From NCBI GenBank assembly GCA_023443315.1, contig JAEZVA010000058.1:1-5563 (forward strand): 5,563 bases of DNA, in the 5' to 3' direction. This document shows positions 1 through 5,494 of this stretch, piece by piece (the first letter of the stretch is position 1; the number at the start of each line of letters is the position of its first letter). The DNA is from Bacillota bacterium. GTDB lineage: Bacteria > Bacillota > Clostridia > Oscillospirales > Ruminococcaceae. A program made the position numbers and the translations under genes. The notes under the pieces were generated by a model. The model was not told where the DNA came from and did not search any database. It saw only the letters and a list, made by a program, of their open reading frames with translations.

Positions 1-99
1 GGCAAGGCCGTAATAGATGGTGTTGCCGCAGCGAACAAGCGGCTTGCCGTGGTACGTAAGGGTCTTGCCCTTCTGAGGGGCAGGTTTCTTTTCAGACAT
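1..99 (-). CDS. Unrecognised small protein, N-terminal 33 residues only (runs off the left edge)
   Basis: The ATG is at 97-99 on the minus strand. It follows a near-ideal Shine-Dalgarno AAGGAGG (108-114) with 8 nt of spacing, so this is very likely a real gene start. The visible protein begins MSEKKPAPQKGKTLTYHG and continues KPLVRCGNTIYYGLA to the edge. The first dozen residues are rich in Lys and Pro and look like a flexible, basic tail; a folded segment seems to begin around LTYHGKPLVR. No signal peptide or membrane segment is visible in this part. I cannot assign a family from 33 residues. It lies downstream of ireB in the same direction, but a terminator-like hairpin (251-294) and a separate promoter (212-241) suggest independent transcription. 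The start is well supported; the function is unknown. Confidence 0.8.
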   Translation of the reverse strand, partial: MSEKKPAPQKGKTLTYHGKPLVRCGNTIYYGLA

Positions 100-211
100 T
101 GTAAAGTCCTCCTTCTCGTCCCGATTCTATATAAAATGGTCATATAGCGAATTAAAGTATAATACGCGTGCTTCTGCTTCCATTATGTGCGGAGACACCC
201 GATTCTAAACC

Positions 212-241
212 ATTATATCGCACACAGCATGACGTTATCAG
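212..241 (-). promoter_or_regulatory. Sigma-A-type promoter for the left-edge gene
   Basis: On the minus strand a perfect TATAAT -10 (212-217) follows CTGATA (236-241, four of six matches to TTGACA) with an 18-bp spacer. The start point would be near 205, leaving an untranslated leader of about 105 nt before the ATG at 99. The site lies just beyond the ireB terminator hairpin, which fits a new transcription unit starting here. The -10 is strong and the -35 only fair. Confidence 0.55.
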
Positions 242-250
242 CCGAAAAAT

Positions 251-294
251 AGAAAAAAGCGGCTCGTCAGAATCTCTCTTTCGAAGACCGCTTT
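251..294 (-). terminator. Probable rho-independent terminator after ireB
   Basis: On the minus strand AAAGCGG (288-294) pairs perfectly with CCGCTTT (256-262), 7 bp. The 3' arm runs into a T-rich tract (T6 then C, complement of 253-258, followed by further T-rich sequence). The 25-nt loop can form a small inner hairpin TCTT-CGA-AAGA. The hairpin lies 28 nt past the ireB stop codon. The large loop makes this weaker than the terminator after pheT. Confidence 0.6.
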
Positions 295-321
295 ACAAAA
301 GATACCGCATCAAAGGGCGCG

Positions 322-567
322 CTAGTCGTCGAGATACGACTTGACCAGAGCCTGCAAAAGTTCGTCGCGGTCTATGCGGCGAATCAGGCTGCGCGCGTTG
401 TTGTGTGTGGTGATGTAGGTGGGGTCTTCAGAAAGAATGTAACCGACAATCTGATTAATTGGGTTGTAGCCCTTTTGGCGCAACGCATCGTAGATTGTAG
501 TCAGCGTCTTTTTCATCTCAACCTGTTTATCGTCATGAATGGAAAAGGAAATGGTCGGATCATTCAC
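322..567 (-). CDS. ireB: IreB family regulatory phosphoprotein (DUF965, YrzL-like)
   Basis: This is a small cytosolic protein of 81 residues, the usual size for the family. Seen: the signature GYNPINQIVGY at residues 33-43, DPTYI at 48-52, and HNNARSLIRRIDRDELL at 55-71. In Enterococcus faecalis, IreB is a substrate of the Ser/Thr kinase IreK and acts as a negative regulator in cephalosporin resistance; its phosphorylated threonines lie near the N-terminus. Thr5 here may be the counterpart (inference). The start is the GTG at 565-567, because AAAGGAGG (576-583) lies 8 nt upstream of it. The longer frame from a GTG at 591 would place that Shine-Dalgarno inside the coding region. In many Firmicutes ireB sits between alaS and ruvX; here it stands alone after pheST with its own promoter and terminator. 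Family assignment is confident; the physiological role in this organism is inferred. Confidence 0.95.
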   Translation of the reverse strand: MNDPTISFSIHDDKQVEMKKTLTTIYDALRQKGYNPINQIVGYILSEDPTYITTHNNARSLIRRIDRDELLQALVKSYLDD

Positions 568-664
568 AATAAAAGCCTCCTTTACAAACACACATGCATG
601 ACAGTGGTTAGACTGGGCAAAACTGTAGTAGCCGAAAATGTTTGTTCGTTTTACCCTTTTCTAT

Positions 665-693
665 AGCATACACCAATTAGCAGAATATATCAA
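665..693 (-). promoter_or_regulatory. Sigma-A-type promoter for ireB
   Basis: On the minus strand TTGATA (688-693, five of six matches) is followed after exactly 17 bp by TATGCT (665-670). The predicted start near 658 gives a leader of about 90 nt before the GTG at 567. The promoter lies downstream of the pheT terminator, so ireB need not depend on readthrough from pheST. Within the leader, ACAGT and ACTGT (601-626) could form a weak 5-bp hairpin with a 16-nt loop. Confidence 0.7.
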
Positions 694-741
694 TATTACG
701 ACTGCCCAAAAATTATGAACAATCTTTGAAATCGATTACAA

Positions 742-776
742 AAAAAGGGCAACCGACAAAAACGGTCGCCCTTTTT
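742..776 (-). terminator. Strong rho-independent terminator of the pheST operon
   Basis: On the minus strand an arm AAAAAGGGCGACCG (763-776) pairs with CGGTTGCCCTTTTT (742-755) over 14 bp with one G-T wobble and a 7-nt loop. It runs into T-rich sequence. It begins 14 nt after the pheT stop codon. The opposite strand also ends its stem in CTTTTTG, so the hairpin could work in both directions, although no plus-strand gene approaches it. Confidence 0.92.
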
Positions 777-790
777 GTAGTATATTGTGG

Positions 791-3166
791 TTACGCGCGC
801 CGCTGCGCGCCCAGCGCCTCGACGGCTTTTAGTATGCGCTTCATTGCGGCATCCGCCTGCTCGTCGGTCAGCGTCCCTTCGGCAGAACGCAGCACTAGAC
901 TAAACGCAAGGCTCTTTTTGTTCTCGCCGAGCTGCTTGCCGCGATACACGTCAAATAACGCGACCGACTCAAGCAGTTTTCCTGCAGCGTTTCGGATTGC
1001 CTTTTCCAGCGTCAACACCGGCATCTCTTCATCGCAGATTAGCGCAATGTCACGGGTGACAGCGGGGTATTTGGGTAGCGGTTTGTAGCTCTTTTCCGCG
1101 GTGCGCGCCGCAAAGAGCGCGTCTACATCCACAGACGCGACATAGCAGCGTGTGCCGATGCCATAGTTTTCTGCAACCAGCGGGTGGATCTCGCCCATCA
1201 TACCAGCGCGAAGACCGCCCAACAGAATCTCGGCACAGCGTCCCGGATGGAAGGTGGGTGCATCGGTGACCGCCGCGTAATCCGCCTCGGCGCAGATGGT
1301 GTTCATCAGTGCCTCGACAATCCCCTTTAGGGTATAGTAATCGGCGTCTGGACCATACAGCCCGATGCCCAGCACCCCACTTTCGTGGGGCAGTTTCTCG
1401 GGGTCTGCGTTTTTCACGTAGATGGTGCCGGTTTCAAACAGCATTGCCTCGGGGTTGCGGTTGTTGTAGTTGCGCGCAAGCACCTCTAAAATAGAGGGCA
1501 GCATGGTGGTGCGCATCACACTGGTTTCCTCGCCAAGCGGGTTGCGAATGGTTACACTGTCGCGCAGGATGCTGTCGGCGGGCAGACGAATCTTATCGTA
1601 GTATTTGGGGCTGATGAACGAATAGGTTTGCACCTGATCGCAGCCGCAGGCGCGCATCACCTCGCTGATGGTGCGGTTAAACTGCTGCTCGGGGGTCAGT
1701 GCGCCGTCGGCTATGCCGCGCAGGGCGGTGACGGGGATGTTGTTGTAGCCGTAGATGCGTGCAATCTCTTCGGCGATGTCCGCCTTGTGACCCACGTCGG
1801 CGCGGAAGCTGGGTATGGTAATCGTCCTGCCGTCACACCCAAACCCAAGGGAGGTAAGGATGCGCACCATTTCGGTTTCGGGCAGGTCTATGCCGATAAA
1901 GCGGTTAATCCATTCGGGCTCAAGCGTTACGGTGCGGGGCGTTTTGTCGGAATAATCCGCGTCAATCAGCCCGCTTACTACGTCGCCAACCCCAAGCAGC
2001 TCCACCAGTTCGCACGCGCGCTCCAATGCAGGCAGGGTATTTGCAGGGTCAAGTCCCTTTTCAAATCGTCCCGAAGCCTCTGTTCGCATGCCAAGCTTTT
2101 TTGAGGTGGTGCGTACCGAAGCGCCGTGGAACACCGCCGACTCAAACACCACGGTGTCGGTGTCGTCCATAATGCCGCTGTACTCGCCGCCCATTACACC
2201 TGCAACGGCCGCTGGCTTTTCACTGTCCGCTATCACGAGCATCTCGGGGGATAGCGTGCGCTCCACCCCGTCCAGTGTGGTGATGGTCTCGCCGGGTTTT
2301 GCATTGCGCACTACAATCTGCCCGCCCGCTACATATCGGTGGTCAAACGCGTGCATGGGCTGACCGTATTCAAGCATGACATAGTTTGTAATGTCCACCA
2401 GATTGTTGATGGGGCGCACGCCGCTCGCCCGCAACCGCTCGCGCATCCAGCGGGGGGATGGCGCAATGCGCACATTCCTCACCACGCGTGCGCTATAACG
2501 TGGGCAGAGGGCGGTGTTTTCGATAGTAACCGTCAACAGCGCATTGATGTCGCCGCCCGATTGCCTAACCGCAGGGGTGTGAAGCCGAAGTTCCTTGCCA
2601 AACGTCACAGCGGCTTCGCGTGCAAGACCGATAACAGACAGGCAGTCGGGGCGGTTGGAGGTTATCTCAAACTCCACCTTCACATCGTTTAGCCCGATCG
2701 CTTCGCGGATATCCTGCCCTACGGTGCAGTCCTCTTCAAGCAAAAAGATACCGTCCTCAATCGCGTAGGGGAAGTCGTTGATGGTAAGCGAAAGTTCGCT
2801 CAGCGAGCACAGCATTCCGCAGGACTCCACACCGCGCAGCTTGCCCTTTTTAATCTTTACGCCACTCGGTAGCGTAGAGCCGTCGAGCGCAACCGGCACT
2901 ATGGCGCCTTGTGTTACGTTGGTGGCACCCGTTACAATCTGTACCGGTTCGCCACTGCCCACATCAACGCTGCATACCACCAGCTTATCGGCGTCGGGGT
3001 GCTGTGTGACTGATAGCACCCTGCCAACCACGACATTTCGTATCTCTTCGCCCTCGTTCTCGTAGCCCTCTACCTTAGAGCCGGACATCGTCATGCTCTC
3101 GGTAAACTCACGGGGCGATGTTGTTATATCAACGTATTCGCTCAACCATCTCATCGATAGATTCAT
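791..3166 (-). CDS. pheT: Phenylalanine--tRNA ligase, beta subunit
   Basis: This is the beta chain of the cytosolic alpha2-beta2 enzyme that charges tRNA-Phe; it edits Tyr-tRNA-Phe and binds tRNA. It has 791 residues, close to the family norm (about 795-805). Domains seen in order: N-terminal segment with MRWLSEYVDI; EMAP/OB-type tRNA-binding domain at about 45-150 (QHPDADKL, GMLCSLSEL); B3/B4 editing domain at about 205-385; B5 at about 410-480 (SFRADVGHKADIAEEIARIY); catalytic-like core at about 485-680; C-terminal ferredoxin-fold anticodon-binding domain at about 694-786 (YPAVTRDIAL, FDVYRGKQLGENKKSLA). The editing residues appear intact: His272 in GQPMHAFD and Glu342 in VVFESAVF. The start chosen is the ATG at 3164-3166, preceded by GGAGGG (3171-3176); an ATG four codons earlier at 3178 lacks a usable ribosome binding site. 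It lies 66 nt after pheS in one operon under the T-box. Confidence 0.98.
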   Translation of the reverse strand: MNLSMRWLSEYVDITTSPREFTESMTMSGSKVEGYENEGEEIRNVVVGRVLSVTQHPDADKLVVCSVDVGSGEPVQIVTGATNVTQGAIVPVALDGSTLPSGVKIKKGKLRGVESCGMLCSLSELSLTINDFPYAIEDGIFLLEEDCTVGQDIREAIGLNDVKVEFEITSNRPDCLSVIGLAREAAVTFGKELRLHTPAVRQSGGDINALLTVTIENTALCPRYSARVVRNVRIAPSPRWMRERLRASGVRPINNLVDITNYVMLEYGQPMHAFDHRYVAGGQIVVRNAKPGETITTLDGVERTLSPEMLVIADSEKPAAVAGVMGGEYSGIMDDTDTVVFESAVFHGASVRTTSKKLGMRTEASGRFEKGLDPANTLPALERACELVELLGVGDVVSGLIDADYSDKTPRTVTLEPEWINRFIGIDLPETEMVRILTSLGFGCDGRTITIPSFRADVGHKADIAEEIARIYGYNNIPVTALRGIADGALTPEQQFNRTISEVMRACGCDQVQTYSFISPKYYDKIRLPADSILRDSVTIRNPLGEETSVMRTTMLPSILEVLARNYNNRNPEAMLFETGTIYVKNADPEKLPHESGVLGIGLYGPDADYYTLKGIVEALMNTICAEADYAAVTDAPTFHPGRCAEILLGGLRAGMMGEIHPLVAENYGIGTRCYVASVDVDALFAARTAEKSYKPLPKYPAVTRDIALICDEEMPVLTLEKAIRNAAGKLLESVALFDVYRGKQLGENKKSLAFSLVLRSAEGTLTDEQADAAMKRILKAVEALGAQRRA

Positions 3167-3180
3167 ATTACCCTCCATTC

Positions 3181-3226
3181 CGCCGCGTTGCGGCGATACA
3201 ACTCATTGTATAAGCGCGTTTGCGCT
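3181..3226 (-). other. Two tandem GC-rich hairpins between pheS and pheT
   Basis: The 66-nt gap between the two genes contains two perfect small inverted repeats. One is AGCGC/GCGCT (3213-3217 and 3222-3226) with a 4-nt loop; the other is CGCCGC/GCGGCG (3181-3186 and 3190-3195) with a 3-nt loop. The second ends 4 nt before the pheT Shine-Dalgarno (3171-3176). Neither is followed by a T-tract, so they are not intrinsic terminators. They could tune pheT translation or transcript stability; the structures are visible but the role is inferred. Confidence 0.5.
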
Positions 3227-3232
3227 ATTGTT

Positions 3233-4252
3233 TTAGAACTGTGCCAAAAACCGCACGTCATTGTCGTATAGGTGGCGCAGGTCATCAATGTTATAGCGCC
3301 GCATGACGATGCGCTCAAGACCCACGCCAAACGCAAAGCCGCTGTACACTTCGGGGTCAATGCCGCAGATCGAGAGTACGTTGGGGTGTACCATGCCGCA
3401 GCCCAAGATCTCGATCCAACCCTCGCCCTTACAAAGGCGGCAGCCCTTGCCTTGGCACGAAAAGCACATCATATCCACCTCGGCGGAAGGCTCGGTAAAC
3501 GGGAAGAAGTGCGGGCGAAAACGCGTCTGTACGTCTTTGCCGTACAACGCCTTTACAAACGCGTCCAGCGTGCCCTTCAGGTCGGACATGGTGATATCCT
3601 TATCCACCACCAGTCCCTCTATCTGATGAAACAGCGGGGAATGGGTGGCGTCCACCGCATCGGAGCGGTACACCCTACCGGGTGCGATGATGCGGATGGG
3701 GGGCTTTTTATTCTCCATGGTGCGAACCTGTACCGGCGATGTTGCGGTTCGCAGCACGATGTTGTCCGAGATATAAAAGGTGTCCTGCTGGTCGCGCGCC
3801 GGGTGATCCTCTGGGGTGTTCAGTGCGTCAAAGTTATAATACGAGGTCTCCACCTCAGGACCCTCCGCGACCGAAAAGCCCATGCCAAGGAAGATCTCGG
3901 TTACCTCGTCAAGCACGGCATCAAGGGGGTGCTTTTTGCCAAGCTTTTTGCGTTTGCCGGGCATGGTAACATCCAACCCCTCAGCCGCAAGCGCCTTATC
4001 GCGCGCCGCTTCCTTGATAGAAGCCTGGTAGCGGTCTATGGCCTCCTCTAGCTGGGTGCGCACCTCGTTTGCAAGCTGCCCGATTACGGGGCGTTCCTCT
4101 GCACTGAGCGCGCCCATCTGCTTTAAGATGGCGGTGAGCTCCCCTTTTTTGCCCAGATACTTAACGCGTAGTGCATCCAGCTCGGATAGCGAGGTAATCC
4201 GCTCAAGCTCCGTTAGGGCGATTTGCTTAATCTGTAATAACTCCTGCTTCAT
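3233..4252 (-). CDS. pheS: Phenylalanine--tRNA ligase, alpha (catalytic) subunit
   Basis: This class II synthetase subunit forms Phe-AMP and transfers Phe to tRNA-Phe, working with PheT. It has 339 residues, near the usual 340-350. Residues 1-85 are a predicted coiled-coil tRNA-binding arm (LGKKGELTAILKQMG). The catalytic core shows motif 1 (HPLDAVLDEVTEIFLGMGF, 108-126), motif 2 (GRVYRSDAVDATHS to FHQIEG, 192-213) and motif 3 (GFAFGVGLERI, 305-315). The Phe pocket FPFTEPSAEVD carries Phe250 and Phe252, and the specificity alanine is Ala307. Four cysteines (263, 266, 271, 274) form a CxxC-x4-CxxC knuckle, likely metal binding, as in B. subtilis PheS but absent from E. coli PheS. The ATG at 4250-4252 is fixed by an in-frame TGA three codons upstream. 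Its nearest Shine-Dalgarno (4268-4273) is unusually far away, at 15 nt. Confidence 0.98.
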   Translation of the reverse strand: MKQELLQIKQIALTELERITSLSELDALRVKYLGKKGELTAILKQMGALSAEERPVIGQLANEVRTQLEEAIDRYQASIKEAARDKALAAEGLDVTMPGKRKKLGKKHPLDAVLDEVTEIFLGMGFSVAEGPEVETSYYNFDALNTPEDHPARDQQDTFYISDNIVLRTATSPVQVRTMENKKPPIRIIAPGRVYRSDAVDATHSPLFHQIEGLVVDKDITMSDLKGTLDAFVKALYGKDVQTRFRPHFFPFTEPSAEVDMMCFSCQGKGCRLCKGEGWIEILGCGMVHPNVLSICGIDPEVYSGFAFGVGLERIVMRRYNIDDLRHLYDNDVRFLAQF

Positions 4253-4262
4253 AATAACTCAT
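4227..4262 (-). CDS. Possible 11-codon upstream reading frame overlapping the pheS start
   Basis: On the minus strand an ATG at 4260-4262 opens MSYYEAGVITD and ends at TAA (4227-4229). It is out of frame with pheS and spans the pheS start codon. The Shine-Dalgarno AAAGGA (4268-4273) lies 5 nt from this ATG but 15 nt from the pheS ATG, so the short frame is at least as well placed for initiation. It ends about 20 nt inside pheS. Translation of this peptide is unproven, and it may simply be a chance frame. Confidence 0.25.
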   Translation of the reverse strand: MSYYEAGVITD

Positions 4263-4314
4263 ACCAGTCCTTTCCCTGACAATACTATTTGGCTGCAACC
4301 AGCAAAACGGCAAC

Positions 4315-4366
4315 AAAAAAAGCTCCCGCCCGCCAGGTAATAGAGATTACCCATGGGGCGAAAGCC
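4315..4366 (-). terminator. Regulated intrinsic terminator of the T-box leader
   Basis: On the minus strand GGCTTTCGCCC (4356-4366) pairs with GGGCGGGAGCT (4321-4331), including wobbles. Above this is a 4x4 internal loop, then GGTAAT/ATTACC with a CTCT loop, and the hairpin is followed directly by T7. It forms when charged tRNA-Phe is plentiful, stopping transcription 62 nt before the pheS start codon. Confidence 0.9.
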
Positions 4367-4596
4367 ATAAAAGACCTCCGTGGTACCACCCAAATTTCCG
4401 CCCCCGAAGGAACGAACACTTTTCGCGGTCTGTAACGGGACCAGCCGTCGGCACCTACTTGGCATGCAGCCGTTGAGCGCCGCCGCTCGTGAGTGAACTT
4501 CGCGGTAATTTCCGTCTGCGCGCTTTCAGCCGGTGGCGCGCATTCTCTTTGGACGGCAGGGCTACCGTTACTCTCTCAGTCGGCACGTTGTAGCTA
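4315..4596 (-). promoter_or_regulatory. T-box riboswitch leader of pheST, tRNA-Phe specific
   Basis: The leader RNA senses uncharged tRNA-Phe. Stem I can be traced on the minus strand: GCCG (4581-4584) at the base, a kink-turn-like GA-rich region, AGTA (4569-4572) opposite GAA (4499-4501), then paired blocks CGGTA/TACCG (4563-4567 with 4503-4507), CCGTC/GACGG (4552-4556 with 4512-4516) and TGCGCGC/GCGCGCA (4536-4542 with 4517-4523) around a 12-nt loop. Immediately after GAA-G comes TTC (4495-4497), the Phe specifier codon. A small stem III GGTC/GACC (4427-4442) follows. The conserved T-box, AATTTGGGTGGTACCACGG, is at 4378-4396. Its bulge TGGT complements ACCA, matching discriminator A73 of tRNA-Phe. 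The 5' arm of the downstream terminator (CGCCC) can instead pair with the T-box GGG, giving the antiterminator. Confidence 0.95.
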
Positions 4597-4602
4597 AATT
4601 AA

Positions 4603-4631
4603 ACAATAGCACATCGATGTGGTTTTTTCAA
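4603..4631 (-). promoter_or_regulatory. Sigma-A-type promoter of the pheST operon
   Basis: On the minus strand TTGAAA (4626-4631) is followed after exactly 17 bp by TATTGT (4603-4608). A TGC directly before the -10 forms an extended -10 element. The start would be near 4596, just before T-box stem I, consistent with this being the leader's promoter. The spacer holds a perfect palindrome (4610-4621). Confidence 0.8.
4610..4621. repeat. Perfect 12-bp palindrome inside the pheST promoter spacer
   Basis: CACATCGATGTG is its own reverse complement and fills most of the 17-bp spacer between the -35 and -10 boxes. A dimeric DNA-binding protein bound here would block RNA polymerase. No known operator is recognised, and a 12-bp palindrome can arise by chance. 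Confidence 0.5.
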
Positions 4632-4703
4632 GCCCTGTTTGTCTGCTATGTTTTGCCCCGCAAAAAAACGGGAGAAAGATACAATCTATTTCAGGGGGAA
4701 GTC

Positions 4704-4732
4704 TTGAAAAAGCCGTGGTTTCGTCGTACAAT
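4704..4732 (+). promoter_or_regulatory. Sigma-A-type promoter for the pduL transcript
   Basis: TTGAAA (4704-4709) is followed after exactly 17 bp by TACAAT (4727-4732), a close match to consensus. The predicted start near 4739 leaves a leader of about 180 nt before the pduL ATG. It diverges from the pheST promoter; the two -35 boxes are 72 bp apart. Confidence 0.75.
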
Positions 4733-4738
4733 AAAGAG

Positions 4739-4921
4739 GAAGAGTGATGCATGGCTTGGGTATTGTAGCCACGAATACGTGTGCAAGCAATGTCTGGCGT
4801 CTCATAAAAACAACAACGCGCAACAACCTAGCAACAGGATTATTCCAAGAAATCTCGACCATCGACCCATCGATGGTGATTAATCTTTTATTTTTTAAGT
4901 CAGGAAGGAAAGGGTATTCCA
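4739..4921 (+). other. Long structured leader of pduL, candidate attenuator or short RNA
   Basis: About 180 nt lie between the predicted start point and the ATG. The 5' part can fold as GCTTG/CAAGC enclosing GTATT/AATAC (about 4754-4790). An A- and C-rich single-stranded-looking stretch with CAACAAC repeats follows (about 4806-4836), then a terminator-like hairpin (4851-4896), then the ribosome binding site. No convincing leader peptide is seen, and I do not recognise a known riboswitch class. The layout resembles a transcription attenuator, or a short RNA of about 155 nt ahead of pduL. Confidence 0.45.
4851..4896 (+). terminator. Intrinsic terminator-like hairpin just upstream of pduL
   Basis: ACCATCGA (4858-4865) and TCGATGGT (4870-4877) form a perfect 8-bp stem with a CCCA loop. 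AATC (4851-4854) and GATT (4878-4881) can extend it across a 3-nt bulge. A T-rich run TTTTATTTTTT (4886-4896) follows after a short gap. It ends 25 nt before the pduL ATG and lies downstream of the only plausible plus-strand promoter. The moderate GC content and the spacer before the T-run lower certainty. Confidence 0.6.
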
Positions 4922-5494
4922 ATGAAGTTTATTGTAGAAACATCCGCACGTCACGCGCACGTCAGCAAAGAGGATCTAAAAACACTGTTTGGTGAGGGTG
5001 CGTCGCTAACTAAGAAGAAGGATTTATCTCAGCCAGGGCAGTTTGCCTGCGAGGAGCGTGTAACCGTTGTCGGTCCCAAGGGCAGCATCGCTGGCGTGTC
5101 TATCTTAGGACCCGAACGTCCCGTTACACAGGTTGAGGTTTCGGCTACTGATGCACGTTCGTTGGGCATTGTAGCACCCATCCGCGAGTCGGGCGATACC
5201 AAGGGCAGTGCGTCCTGTAAAATTGTTGGACCCAAGGGAGAAGTCGTTCTCAGCGAGGGTGTTATTGTGGCAAAGCGTCACATCCACGCTACCCCCGAAG
5301 ATGCAAAGGCATTGGGCGTATCGGATAAAGAAGTTGTGGGTGTACGCGTAAAGACCGCCGACAGAAGCCTTGTGTTCGAGGATGTCGTTGTTCGCGTGTC
5401 CGACAAGTTTGCTCTTGCCATGCACATCGACACCGACGAGGCAAACGCCGCAGGTTGCGCAGGAATGGTTGAAGGCGAGATTATTCGGCTGTAA
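4922..5494 (+). CDS. pduL: PduL-type phosphate acyltransferase (phosphate propanoyltransferase / phosphotransacetylase)
   Basis: It interconverts acyl-CoA plus phosphate with acyl-phosphate plus CoA (propanoyl or acetyl), linking CoA thioesters to acetate or propionate kinase and ATP formation. The 190-residue protein has the two-part PF06130 layout. Zinc and active-site residues known from the Rhodopseudomonas PduL structure line up: His11 and His13 (RHAHVSKED), Arg66 (GPERP), Glu72 (TQVEVS), His120 and His122 (KRHIHATPEDA), and His168 (MHIDTDEANAAG). The protein starts directly at the first barrel strand, with no amphipathic N-terminal encapsulation peptide, so a free cytosolic enzyme is likely rather than a microcompartment one (inference). 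The ATG follows a purine-rich Shine-Dalgarno GGAAGGAAAGG (4903-4913) at 8 nt. It is unrelated to classical Pta. No kinase partner lies inside the window. Acetyl versus propanoyl preference cannot be read from the sequence. Confidence 0.94.
   Translation: MKFIVETSARHAHVSKEDLKTLFGEGASLTKKKDLSQPGQFACEERVTVVGPKGSIAGVSILGPERPVTQVEVSATDARSLGIVAPIRESGDTKGSASCKIVGPKGEVVLSEGVIVAKRHIHATPEDAKALGVSDKEVVGVRVKTADRSLVFEDVVVRVSDKFALAMHIDTDEANAAGCAGMVEGEIIRL

Noticed and set aside
568..591. Upstream GTG start for ireB at 591, adding eight residues
   Set aside because: The extension would place the Shine-Dalgarno AAAGGAGG inside the coding region, while the GTG at 567 has ideal 8-nt spacing and gives the usual family length.
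3167..3178. Upstream ATG for pheT at 3178, adding MEGN
   Set aside because: The GGAGG motif that fits the ATG at 3166 would be part of this extension, and no usable ribosome binding site precedes 3178.
3163..3360. A 65-codon minus-strand frame spanning the end of pheS and the pheS-pheT gap
   Set aside because: It overlaps pheS in another frame, has no clear ribosome binding site, and its translation is not recognisable.
3272..4051. A 259-residue open frame on the plus strand opposite pheS, and similar frames opposite pheT (for example 1628-2104)
   Set aside because: They lie fully antisense to well-supported synthetase genes, and their translations show no recognisable family. They follow from codon bias in the real genes.
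4657..4672. CCCG/CGGG hairpin with an A7 loop in the divergent promoter region
   Set aside because: The homopolymer run is in the loop rather than after the stem, and the stem is only 4 bp, so it is not a terminator.
4533..4883. A 116-codon plus-strand frame across the pheST promoter and T-box stem I
   Set aside because: It is antisense to the T-box leader, crosses two promoters and has no recognisable protein features.
4744..4995. An 83-codon plus-strand frame starting GTG-ATG in the pduL leader
   Set aside because: It reads through the terminator-like hairpin and overlaps the pduL start out of frame. Its start lies only about 5 nt after the predicted transcription start, leaving little room for a ribosome binding site, and the translation resembles nothing I know.
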